Part shown: one piece after another, positions 8,773 through 16,126 of the stretch
How positions within the stretch are numbered: position 1 is the first letter of the stretch
How the letters are laid out: every line of letters begins with the position of its first letter
NCBI GenBank assembly: GCA_963785585.1
Contig: CAWAVW010000004.1
Coordinates: 2,604,001-2,668,000 of the forward strand
Reading direction: 5' to 3'
Length of the DNA stretch: 64,000 bases
From: Palsa-295 sp963785585
GTDB lineage: Bacteria > Acidobacteriota > Terriglobia > Acidiferrales > UBA7541
Translations under genes and position numbers: made by a program
Notes under the pieces: model-generated
Databases searched by the model: none
Told to the model about the DNA's origin: nothing
The model's input: the letters and a program-made list of their open reading frames with translations, nothing else

Positions 8773-10473
8773 CTACGGTCTCTTAGGTTTTCCGCCGAGT
8801 AAGCCGCCGAGCGCGCTCGCGGCGGCTCCTGCGGTACCGCCTCCGGCCTTGCCGAGGTTACCCACGCCTCCGATCCCGCCGGCGACTACGTTGCCGACGA
8901 CGCCAGCGACGTCCGGAACCACGACGGGATTCGACGTGGTGCCCGTGATTGAAAACGGAATCCCCCCACCGCCGTTCGAACTTTTTCCGCCGCCACCGAA
9001 CGCCGTGAGCGCTGAACCGACAGCGCCTGCGCCACCCGTTACTGCGCCCAAACCGCCAGAGAGCTTTGCGTTCATCTTAAGGTTGAGCTGGCCTGCGGCG
9101 CCGACCGTCCCGTTACCGGTAATGGTGCCGATTCCGGGTAGGACAAGATTCAGAGTGTCGAACTTCGTTCCCGAGGGATCATTGCGAATGTTGGCGCTGA
9201 GTTGTTGAATTTTTGTGCCGGATTTATCGCCGCCGCCCAACCCCGCGAAAGCACCGAGTGCGCCGAGCTTTTGGCTGAGGCTAAAGCCCGCAAGTTCGGT
9301 GTCAACAATATTCACAGGGCCGGCGATGGTGAGCTTATCCACCGCGCCAGCCGCTGCGAGATTCGCAGACAAGGTGCCGCCCTGCAGTTTCGATCCGGAA
9401 GGAAGTACGACGCCGACGGCCGGGAGGAAGCCTTCGAGGTCGCCAATGGGCATGCTCTGCGCATCCACTTTCATGTTGATCTTGGCCGGGTCACTTGCGA
9501 GGTTGTACGTTCCGGTGAGTTTCTGGAAAGCTTTTCCAATGTGAATGTCGCCCTGTGAGAGGACGCCGTTCTGGGTTTTCAAGTCATAGTTCGTTGCGTA
9601 GTCGATGTTGACCGGAACAGTGGCCGGAGAACCCGCGGCGGACAACTTGAATTTCGTGGCATTGATCGTGCCCTTTGAGGTCATCGACTTTCCGTCAGAG
9701 TTGAGATCGCCTTTGAAATCGATTACGCCGGCGATGCCCGATGACGGATCGATGAAGCCAGTGGTGGCAAGGTCGAGATGCTGCACGTTCACGGTAGCCG
9801 CCAGCGGCGTGAGCGAGGAATCGGTTTGATTGATCGGGCCGGCTTTTCCCTCAACTTTCAAGGCAGCGCCGCCCGGGCCGGTGGCAGTGAGTTTGAAAGG
9901 AAACTGCGAGGTGTAGGAAAGGTCGGAAGCGTCGAGGTTCACTTCCTGATAGACGCTCGGTTTGGCCCGCGAGCCGACGGCGCTGACGACGATTTTACCG
10001 TCTTCGAGCTTGAGTTCCTGGACGGTAAGGTTTGCGGCGCCGGAATCATCGGGTGCCGATTTGTTGGGAGTCTTCGAGGACGAGCCGCCCATCGTGGAAT
10101 AGTTCCACGTGCCGTTGGCGGAGTGGATCATACTTACTTGCGGTTCTTTGATGGTGATCGAGCGAACTTCGAGGCGCTTGGAAAAAATCAACGGCATCAG
10201 CTCGACGCCGACGGTCAGGGACTTGGCGGTCAGAAAGGGCGACTTGCTGAATGCGGGATCGTCGGCGATGGCGAGGTCGCTTACGGTAACGCCGCCGGAA
10301 AAAATGGCGAGGCTGAGGTCGCCGATGGTGACTTTGCGGCCAAGCGCGCTGGTCAACTGAGTTTCCAGAGTCGGCTTGAACTTATTGGCGTTGACGAACA
10401 TCGGCAACGCGAGAAGAAGAAGCAGGATTACGGCGATGATCACGCCGACGATCATCAATGGTTTTTTCTTCAT
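8773..10473 (-). CDS. AsmA-like protein
   Basis: A 566-residue protein with one N-terminal membrane helix (residues about 6-26), then the AsmA/DUF748-type start NANKFKPTLETQLTSALGRKVTIGDL. The remainder is predicted to be beta-rich and periplasmic, with repeated short motifs of the kind found in AsmA/TamB relatives that influence outer-membrane assembly or lipid transport. The last 100 residues are very Gly-rich. A strong ribosome site, GGAGGAG, precedes the ATG at 10473 by about 5 bases. The neighbouring binding-protein gene on the same strand ends 129 bp upstream, so it may have its own promoter. Assignment to the AsmA superfamily is confident; the physiological substrate is not known. Confidence 0.83.
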   Translation of the reverse strand: MKKKPLMIVGVIIAVILLLLLALPMFVNANKFKPTLETQLTSALGRKVTIGDLSLAIFSGGVTVSDLAIADDPAFSKSPFLTAKSLTVGVELMPLIFSKRLEVRSITIKEPQVSMIHSANGTWNYSTMGGSSSKTPNKSAPDDSGAANLTVQELKLEDGKIVVSAVGSRAKPSVYQEVNLDASDLSYTSQFPFKLTATGPGGAALKVEGKAGPINQTDSSLTPLAATVNVQHLDLATTGFIDPSSGIAGVIDFKGDLNSDGKSMTSKGTINATKFKLSAAGSPATVPVNIDYATNYDLKTQNGVLSQGDIHIGKAFQKLTGTYNLASDPAKINMKVDAQSMPIGDLEGFLPAVGVVLPSGSKLQGGTLSANLAAAGAVDKLTIAGPVNIVDTELAGFSLSQKLGALGAFAGLGGGDKSGTKIQQLSANIRNDPSGTKFDTLNLVLPGIGTITGNGTVGAAGQLNLKMNAKLSGGLGAVTGGAGAVGSALTAFGGGGKSSNGGGGIPFSITGTTSNPVVVPDVAGVVGNVVAGGIGGVGNLGKAGGGTAGAAASALGGLLGGKPKRP

Positions 10474-10602
10474 CGAACTCCTCCGCAGAAATTCGAACTG
10501 GCCGTTGGCCCACCACCCGATTGAGGACGCCCATCATACTCCGCGAGGTAGCGACGGCCAATTGTTTGTTGCCGCAGCCATCGATCGGGGCAAAGCGAAG
10601 CG

Positions 10603-11868
10603 CTACGGCGCGATCACATCGCCAAAAGGCATCCAGAATTTGCCGTCGAAGCGGACGAGATAAAGCTGTTTGATCGGCCGATAGTCCGTGGGGCTGGTGG
10701 TTACGCGGATGCCGGGCATCAACATGCCGAGTTCGAGATCGAGATTCGCGGCCTGATGCATCACGTTTGCGCGCGTCAGATCGTCTCCGCATTTTTGCAG
10801 GACGGCAACCATGACCTGCGCTGCTTCATAACCAAACAGCACGTTGGCATCACGGATGTTGGCGTCTGGATCGTACTTCGCCATCCAATCGAGAAAATCG
10901 CGAACGGCCGGATCTGCTTTGGCGCGTTCGCTGGTCCAACCCTTGGAGCGGGCGTTGGTGATGATGCCGACGGATTTTTGCAATCCGGCGGGATCGAGAA
11001 ACGCGGCGACCGAAAGCGAAGCGTTGGGAATGAATTGAACCGGGTGCCAGTCGAGGTCGTACGCCTGGCGGATTGCTTCGGTGGTGAATTTGCCGACGGT
11101 GAAGTCGAAAAACACGTCCGCGCCGGAGCTCTTGAGTTCGGCGATGGCGGAATCGATGGTTTTGGGATCGGAATAAGAAAATGAGATTTCTTTGACGATC
11201 ATCGTCGAAGCTTTCTCGCCGAGACCGTCGTGAAGTCCGGAGCGCCATTCCTCGCCGGAAGAATCCTCTGGATAGAGAACCGCAATTTTGGCATTTGGTT
11301 TTTCGCGAAGAATATATTTTGCGTACACCAGGCTCTCGGTTCGCTTGGAAGCGGCGAAGCCCATCGTCCACGGGAATTGAGCCGGGTCGTCGAACGTGGA
11401 ATCGTTCGAAGCGACGAACAGCTGAGGGACTTTCTGTTCGTTCATATACGCGCGAATCGCTTTGTTTCCGGGATATCCAAAATTACTGAAGAGAAGCAAG
11501 ACGTGCTCGTGTTCGATCAGCTGGCGCGCTTGTTCAGGTGCTTTCTTCCACTCAGAACCGCTATCGACGCTTACGAAATTGATCTTTCGGCCGTTTAGCC
11601 CACCGCGATCATTCACCATCCGGAAGTAGGCGGCCTCCGCCTTGCCAATCGCCCCGTATTCGGAGAAGACCCCGGTGTAAGGCATGATGTTGCCGATTTT
11701 GATTTCGGTGTCAGTCGCACCGGAATCATAGGATTTCTGGGAAGCAGGCGAGGACGCTTGGGCCGGACTCTGAGCGGCCGCTGCGCCGGGGCCCGGAGCT
11801 GTACCGGCTGCGATGAACGACGCGACGGCAACCAAACGGAAAGCTTTTCTCAGGGCGACGCGCGACAT
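10603..11868 (-). CDS. ABC transporter substrate-binding protein, branched-chain amino acid type
   Basis: A 421-residue periplasmic binding protein of the Peripla_BP_6 (LivJ-like) type. The first 33 residues form a signal peptide ending around AAAAQS. The mature protein begins with the family block IKIGNIMPYTGVFSEYGAIGKAEAAYF and contains VNDRGGLNGRKINFVSVDSG, then a second lobe with ARSKGWTSERAKADPAVRDFL and LFGYEAAQVM. No permease or ATPase gene is near, so it is an orphan in this window. It may serve a distant Liv-type transporter or act in sensing. The ligand cannot be read from sequence; amino acids, amides or aromatic acids are all known for this family. Confidence 0.88.
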   Translation of the reverse strand: MSRVALRKAFRLVAVASFIAAGTAPGPGAAAAQSPAQASSPASQKSYDSGATDTEIKIGNIMPYTGVFSEYGAIGKAEAAYFRMVNDRGGLNGRKINFVSVDSGSEWKKAPEQARQLIEHEHVLLLFSNFGYPGNKAIRAYMNEQKVPQLFVASNDSTFDDPAQFPWTMGFAASKRTESLVYAKYILREKPNAKIAVLYPEDSSGEEWRSGLHDGLGEKASTMIVKEISFSYSDPKTIDSAIAELKSSGADVFFDFTVGKFTTEAIRQAYDLDWHPVQFIPNASLSVAAFLDPAGLQKSVGIITNARSKGWTSERAKADPAVRDFLDWMAKYDPDANIRDANVLFGYEAAQVMVAVLQKCGDDLTRANVMHQAANLDLELGMLMPGIRVTTSPTDYRPIKQLYLVRFDGKFWMPFGDVIAP

Positions 11869-12029
11869 GCGGCAAACTCCCGAGTTGATGTGAGTTTTCT
11901 GGGGCTAGTGATAAACCAAGACGGGGCGGTTCGCAAGGGCGTAAGAGTCGAGCGAGGCGAATGGAAGGATGGCGAGCCAGGCGAATTCGATAGACAGTTG
12001 GCCCGATGCGTGCTATGGTCGAGATGCGT

Positions 12030-12056
12030 TTGTTGCTCTTGTAACACCTTTAGAAT
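12030..12056 (+). promoter_or_regulatory. Possible cspA promoter
   Basis: TTGTTG at 12030-12035 and TAGAAT at 12051-12056 resemble sigma-70 -35 and -10 elements with a short 15 bp spacer. If used, transcription would begin near 12063, immediately before the leader hairpin. The short spacer makes this a weak call. Confidence 0.3.
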
Positions 12057-12066
12057 CGATTGAAGG

Positions 12067-12097
12067 GGCTGCAAGTGAAAAGCTTGCGGCCTTTTTT
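12067..12097 (+). terminator. Intrinsic-terminator-like hairpin in the cspA leader
   Basis: GGCTGCAAG (12067-12075) pairs with CTTGCGGCC (12083-12091), with one G-T wobble, around a 7-base loop, and is followed at once by six T (12092-12097). This has the form of a Rho-independent terminator on the plus strand. It lies 60 bases before the cspA start and no plus-strand gene precedes it for over 3.4 kb, so it either ends a short leader RNA or acts as an attenuator of cspA. Confidence 0.7.
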
Positions 12098-12157
12098 GCT
12101 TTACGGCTGGAGGCGGTCGAGTAGCACAAATAGCTTACAAAAGAAGGAAGTACATCA

Positions 12158-12361
12158 GTGAGAGAACAAGGAACAGTAAAGTGGTTCAACGCAAGCAAGG
12201 GCTTCGGATTCATCCAGCGCCAGTCCGGCGAGGACGTTTTCGTCCACTTTTCGGCTATTCAAGCGGAAGGTTATAAGTCGCTGAACGAAGGCCAAGCGGT
12301 TGAGTTCGAAGTTACCCGTGGACCCAAGGGTCTGCAGGCAGCGAACGTTACCAGCCTCTAG
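12158..12361 (+). CDS. cspA: Cold-shock domain protein
   Basis: A 67-residue single cold-shock domain, the usual CspA size, that binds single-stranded RNA and DNA and melts RNA structure. Both nucleic-acid motifs are present: RNP1 as KGFGFI (residues about 14-19) and RNP2 as VFVHF (about 27-31), after the canonical GTVKWFNASKGFGFI start. Translation begins at GTG 12158, seven bases after GAAGGAAG. The gene has a terminator-like hairpin in its leader and a strong terminator just after the stop, so it is expressed as a short transcript. The following small genes have their own ribosome sites. The exact paralogue letter cannot be fixed; cspA is used in the generic sense. Confidence 0.95.
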   Translation: MREQGTVKWFNASKGFGFIQRQSGEDVFVHFSAIQAEGYKSLNEGQAVEFEVTRGPKGLQAANVTSL

Positions 12362-12369
12362 TCGCACCG

Positions 12370-12405
12370 GGGCGGACTGGGTAAGACCAGTCCGCCCTTT
12401 TTTTT
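12370..12405 (+). terminator. Rho-independent terminator after cspA
   Basis: A perfect 11 bp stem, GGGCGGACTGG (12370-12380) with CCAGTCCGCCC (12387-12397), a GTAAGA loop and eight T at 12398-12405. It begins nine bases after the cspA stop codon and should end most cspA transcripts. Confidence 0.95.
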
Positions 12406-12434
12406 CGCATCCGCCGCGCTTGTTAGGAGCACCG

Positions 12435-12668
12435 TTGAAAGCTCTCCCCGAAGGCCAGTACATCAAGCACTTTCAATACGGACTGGGAGTCGTTACGGAA
12501 TCGGATAACGACCGCACATCGATCGACTTCGATCTGCACGGCCCGAAAAAATTCGTGACCAGCATTATGGTGGTCGAGATGGCCGAGGGAACTCCGCCGA
12601 AGCGCAAGCGCGCCAAGCGGGCGAAGAAAGTAGCGGCTGTCGCCGAGCCGGTTACGGCTGGAAAATGA
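12435..12668 (+). CDS. Small basic protein with UvrD/PcrA-tail-like Tudor domain
   Basis: A 77-residue protein. It begins at TTG 12435, five bases after AGGAG (12425-12429); the frame is open further upstream but that part runs through the cspA terminator. Residues about 7-50 (GQYIKHFQYGLGVVTES, then DFDLHGPKKF) follow the pattern G-x-x-V-x-H-x-x-x-G-x-G-x-V...F...G-x-K-x-L/F of the Tudor-like C-terminal module of UvrD/PcrA helicases, here free-standing. The tail is rich in Lys and Arg (PKRKRAKRAKK), suggesting nucleic-acid binding. Its stop overlaps the next start by four bases (ATGA), so the two are translationally coupled. The fold call is from pattern resemblance only; no function is known. 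Confidence 0.7.
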   Translation: MKALPEGQYIKHFQYGLGVVTESDNDRTSIDFDLHGPKKFVTSIMVVEMAEGTPPKRKRAKRAKKVAAVAEPVTAGK

Positions 12669-12994
12669 ACAACAACGTGATCGTGCAATTCGTTGGGTTT
12701 GAATCCAAATCGAAGGGCCGGCAATACACCTTCACGGTTCGCGAGCCGTCCACCGAGCCACGCGAGTTCACGCTGCTGATCCCGAATGAGGCGTTTAATT
12801 CCCGCCAGGTGCGTTTTCAGGATGCGCCGGATATCTGCTCACATCGCCTGCACGTCGAATTGGCCGCAACCGAAAATCACCCTCCCCAAACACATTTTGA
12901 TTTGACGAACGCGGAGCTGGAATCCTACCGGACTTCGCACATGGCGAAACCCCCGAAATATCCGTACGCGCCGAAGAAAGAAGACGACGAGTAG
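12665..12994 (+). CDS. Hypothetical protein coupled to the Tudor-like gene
   Basis: A 109-residue soluble protein that I do not recognise. The ATG at 12665 overlaps the preceding stop as ATGA, a strong sign of translational coupling. It starts MNNNVIVQFVGFESKSKGRQY and appears beta-rich in the first 75 residues (alternating hydrophobic pattern in YTFTVREPSTEPREFTLLI), with a charged C-terminal tail ending KKEDDE. No signal peptide, membrane helix or metal motif is visible. Coupling suggests that it works with the Tudor-like protein, possibly as a complex. A convergent hdeD-like gene ends 38 bp downstream. Confidence 0.75.
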   Translation: MNNNVIVQFVGFESKSKGRQYTFTVREPSTEPREFTLLIPNEAFNSRQVRFQDAPDICSHRLHVELAATENHPPQTHFDLTNAELESYRTSHMAKPPKYPYAPKKEDDE

Positions 12995-13032
12995 AGGTTT
13001 TTTCGCGCTCGTTTCCAGCCTTATTCCACCAA

Positions 13033-13590
13033 CTATTCCGCCTTTGTAACGATCCGTCCGGCCGCCAGCGAAATCATCAGGCGTGAAACTCCGCTAAAAA
13101 AAATGCTGATGCCCACAAGTGTGCCTAACACCCATTCGCTGCTGCCCGGCCACGTTATGTAAATCATCGCGCCGAGGATCAGGGTGATGATTCCGTTCAG
13201 CAGGAACCACATCGCTCCGCCGGCCTGGCGATGCTGAAAGAAGAGGACGATTTCAGTGACCGCCTCGATGAGCAGGTAAAATGCGATTGCGAGCGTCAGC
13301 GTGGCGAGGCCGCGCGTGGGATGCGACAGCAAGTAAAACGCGACGGCGAGATAGAGAATTCCGAGCAGAATTTTGAGCGTCAAGCTTCCGGTACGGCGCG
13401 TGTACCAGGCAAACACCAAATGGCCGAGGCCCGCGAGAACCAGCATCCAACCGACGAAGACACTGATCGCGAGGCCCGCTTTGTACGGCTCGGCGATCGC
13501 AAGCAGCCCGGCAATAATCATCACCACGCTGACGAAAATCGAGAAACCCACTGCTTTTTTCGCTACTCCGGCCATCGTTGGGTCGGTCAT
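13033..13590 (-). CDS. HdeD-family membrane protein (DUF308)
   Basis: A 185-residue inner-membrane protein with six hydrophobic segments in three pairs, the HdeD/DUF308 pattern; KAGLAISVFVGWMLVLAG and ILGAMIYITWPGSSEWVLG are typical segments. In Escherichia coli HdeD contributes to acid resistance at high cell density, but most homologues are uncharacterised. The ATG at 13590 follows GAGAGGAG by about four bases. It converges on the small coupled gene pair. An acid-stress role would fit a soil acidobacterium but is inference. Confidence 0.85.
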   Translation of the reverse strand: MTDPTMAGVAKKAVGFSIFVSVVMIIAGLLAIAEPYKAGLAISVFVGWMLVLAGLGHLVFAWYTRRTGSLTLKILLGILYLAVAFYLLSHPTRGLATLTLAIAFYLLIEAVTEIVLFFQHRQAGGAMWFLLNGIITLILGAMIYITWPGSSEWVLGTLVGISIFFSGVSRLMISLAAGRIVTKAE

Positions 13591-13862
13591 TTCGCTCCTC
13601 TCATTCGCGGACAGCCCGTGGCCGCTGAATCTGCGACGAGCGGCGTTCCGTGGAGCGGTTATATCACTGCGCGGCGCGGACGCTACAGAAAAATGCTTCG
13701 TTCGCGAGTCGAGAGAAATTCCGATTTGACGAGCGGCGCGATCGCGCGCGCAAGAACGTTTCGAGTCGTGCTATGTTGCGTCCTACCCGAGCGGTAGCGC
13801 CTTGCGGAAAACGGCTATCGGGGCTCGTCCAATTGAGCGATTCTTGTGAACAAATAAATCCG

Positions 13863-15365
13863 ATGGATTCTGCCGCCCGGGCGCAGGACGAAGACCGACA
13901 AAACTCCGGCGTTGCGCGGATCACCCGGCAATTCGTCCGGCGCTATTTCCGGCGATTGATTCTGATCTCCGCGGGTGTGCTTATCCCGTGTTTCTGGCAC
14001 CGGAGGATTGTGGCCGGAGACTTTGGAAGTCACCTTTACAACGCCTGGCTCGTCCACTTGATACGGCGCGGGCAAGTCCCGGGCCTGTGGCTGGCGCGCC
14101 GCTGGAATAATGTGCTGTTCGATTACCTGCTGGAATTCCTTTCGCGATATCTCTCGTGGGCTGCGACGGAGCGGATTGCTGTGTCCGTGTGCGTATTGAT
14201 TTTTTTCTGGGGAATGTTTGTGTTGGCAGCGGCAGCGGCAGGGCGCGCGCCATGGAATTTGATACCGGCGATGGCGATGTTCGCGTATGGCTACACGTTT
14301 CACATGGGATTTTTCAACTACTACCTGGCGATCGGGCTTTCGTTCTGGGGGATTGCAATTGCATGGCGCGGAACGCCGCGCGAAAAGCTGTTGCTGTTCG
14401 CCATCGCGCCGCTGGCTGCGCTGGCGCATCCGTTAGGCCTCTTCTGGTTGCTCGGCGGGGCGAGCTATGTGTGGGCGGCGCAGCGAGAGCCGCGCTGGGC
14501 TCAATCGTGCGTGTTTGCGGCGTCGATCGCGCTGCTCGCCGCAGCGCATTTTTATTTTTGGCGGCATAATGTGGTGGAGATTCAGGCGAAGCCGTTTTAT
14601 TACTTCTGGGGAGGCGATCAACTGCTGCTCTTCGCGAGGCGTTACGAATTCGCGGCGGCGGCATTTCTTGGATTTGCGGTTGCAGCGATGGTGCTCGATT
14701 GGCGGAGCGATTCGAACAAATACGAGAGCTGGAGACGTTACGCAATTCCGCTACAACTTTACGCCATATTAATCGCAGCCGCACTATTGCTGCCGGAAGG
14801 AATTCGCCTCGCGAACCAAAATCCGGCACTTGCGTTGTTGACGGAGCGTCTCACATCGGTTTCCGCAGCCGTATTGTTCTGTCTGCTGGCGACGTTACGA
14901 CCGAGGAAATGGCACTTGGCGGCGCTGGCGGCAATCTCCGGGCTGTTTTTTGCGTTTGTATATCACGACACTGGACGAGCGAACCGGATGGAGGCACAAC
15001 TCGAAAAGCTGGTAAGGACGATTCCGCCGGACCAACGAGTGATCGGCACCATTACTCCTTTTTCCGGCTCGCGGATCTTGATTCAGCACATGCTCGACCG
15101 GGCTTGCATCGAGTATTGCTTCAGCTACGGAAACTACGAAGCCGCCGCGGGTCTGTTTCGCGTTCGCGCGACACCGGGAAATCCCTATGTGCTGACGGAT
15201 TTCGAGTCTACGGCAGACACGGAAGATGGGTCGTACGAGGTGCAGGACGAGGATCTGCCTGTCTATCAGGTGAATCGCTGCGACGAGTCCGGCGATGAAC
15301 TGTGCATCCGGCCGCTAGCGGCGGGCGAGTCGAACGATCCGGGCGCTTCGGATGCAAAACCGTAG
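13863..15365 (+). CDS. Polytopic membrane protein, possibly GT-C-type glycosyltransferase
   Basis: A 500-residue protein with about ten hydrophobic helices, starting near residue 30. The first extracytoplasmic loop carries HRRIVAGDFGSHLYNAWL, which is placed like the acidic motif of GT-C glycosyltransferases, and a soluble C-terminal part of about 140 residues follows the last helix. This layout resembles dolichyl- or polyprenyl-phosphate-sugar-dependent enzymes, but sequence identity to a named family is not evident. The ATG at 13863 is preferred because the upstream frame (open from 13650) is Arg-rich noise; no good ribosome site is visible. It stands alone, with hdeD divergent upstream and the peroxidase gene downstream on the same strand. 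Confidence 0.7.
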   Translation: MDSAARAQDEDRQNSGVARITRQFVRRYFRRLILISAGVLIPCFWHRRIVAGDFGSHLYNAWLVHLIRRGQVPGLWLARRWNNVLFDYLLEFLSRYLSWAATERIAVSVCVLIFFWGMFVLAAAAAGRAPWNLIPAMAMFAYGYTFHMGFFNYYLAIGLSFWGIAIAWRGTPREKLLLFAIAPLAALAHPLGLFWLLGGASYVWAAQREPRWAQSCVFAASIALLAAAHFYFWRHNVVEIQAKPFYYFWGGDQLLLFARRYEFAAAAFLGFAVAAMVLDWRSDSNKYESWRRYAIPLQLYAILIAAALLLPEGIRLANQNPALALLTERLTSVSAAVLFCLLATLRPRKWHLAALAAISGLFFAFVYHDTGRANRMEAQLEKLVRTIPPDQRVIGTITPFSGSRILIQHMLDRACIEYCFSYGNYEAAAGLFRVRATPGNPYVLTDFESTADTEDGSYEVQDEDLPVYQVNRCDESGDELCIRPLAAGESNDPGASDAKP

Positions 15366-15489
15366 CGAGATGGTCAGCCTGAAGCGCGAATCGAACATGC
15401 ATAGGCGCGCGATTGCGGGTCGATTGCCCGCTGCGGTATCCTCATAGTCCGTTCGCTGCCGTAGGGCTGGCGAGCGAAAAGAGGAAACG

Positions 15490-16062
15490 ATGACGACTGG
15501 ACGATTTCGACACTCGCGCGCATATTTTGCGGCACTGGTGGTCCTGCTGATGAGCGCATCTCTATTTGCCGCATCGAGCATTTACGATTTCACGCTGCCG
15601 TCGATCGACGGCAAGCCGCTTCCGCTATCAACGTTCAAGGGTAAGGTTGTGCTGGTGGTGAATGTCGCCAGCCGTTGCGGATATACGCCGCAGTACAGCG
15701 CACTCGAATCGACGTATGAAAAATTCAAGGATCAGGGATTCGTGATCGTCGGATTCCCTGCCAACAATTTCGGCGGGCAGGAACCGGGGACGAATCAGGA
15801 GATCAAAACCTTCTGCCAGACCAAGTACAGCGTGACATTCCCGATGTACGGAAAGGTTTCGGTAAAAGGCTCGGACCAAACGCCGCTTTACCAGTATTTG
15901 ACGACCACCGCGAATCCAGCGCTGGCGGGCGACATCAAGTGGAATTTCACGAAGTTTCTGGTGGATCGAAAAGGCAACGTCGTGAAGCGGTTTGAACCCG
16001 ACGTGAAGCCGGATTCTCCGGAAGTCGTGGCGGCTATCGCGGAATTACTGAAACAAAACTAG
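15490..16062 (+). CDS. Exported glutathione peroxidase family protein
   Basis: Reduces hydrogen or lipid peroxides, in bacteria usually with thioredoxin. The 190-residue protein has a signal peptide (to about residue 28, SASLFAASS), then the GPx fold. The catalytic tetrad is visible: Cys63 in NVASRCGYTPQY, Gln98 in FPANNFGGQEPG, and Trp151-Asn152 in KWNFTKF. The peroxidatic residue is Cys, not selenocysteine. Cys109 in IKTFCQ sits where the resolving Cys of thioredoxin-dependent GPx lies. Translation starts at 15490, just after GAGGAAACG. The signal peptide puts it in the periplasm, where an electron donor would be needed. The convergent gene downstream encodes an Ig-repeat lipoprotein. Confidence 0.93.
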   Translation: MTTGRFRHSRAYFAALVVLLMSASLFAASSIYDFTLPSIDGKPLPLSTFKGKVVLVVNVASRCGYTPQYSALESTYEKFKDQGFVIVGFPANNFGGQEPGTNQEIKTFCQTKYSVTFPMYGKVSVKGSDQTPLYQYLTTTANPALAGDIKWNFTKFLVDRKGNVVKRFEPDVKPDSPEVVAAIAELLKQN

Positions 16063-16126
16063 GAATTTGTGGGCATTGGCGGGCGCCAGCGGGTTCTCGT
16101 TCGTTTTTGAGAATTCGCGACCCCAT

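Noticed and set aside
9778..10524. 248-codon open frame on the plus strand
   Set aside because: Antisense to the AsmA-like gene, which has a strong ribosome site and a family match.
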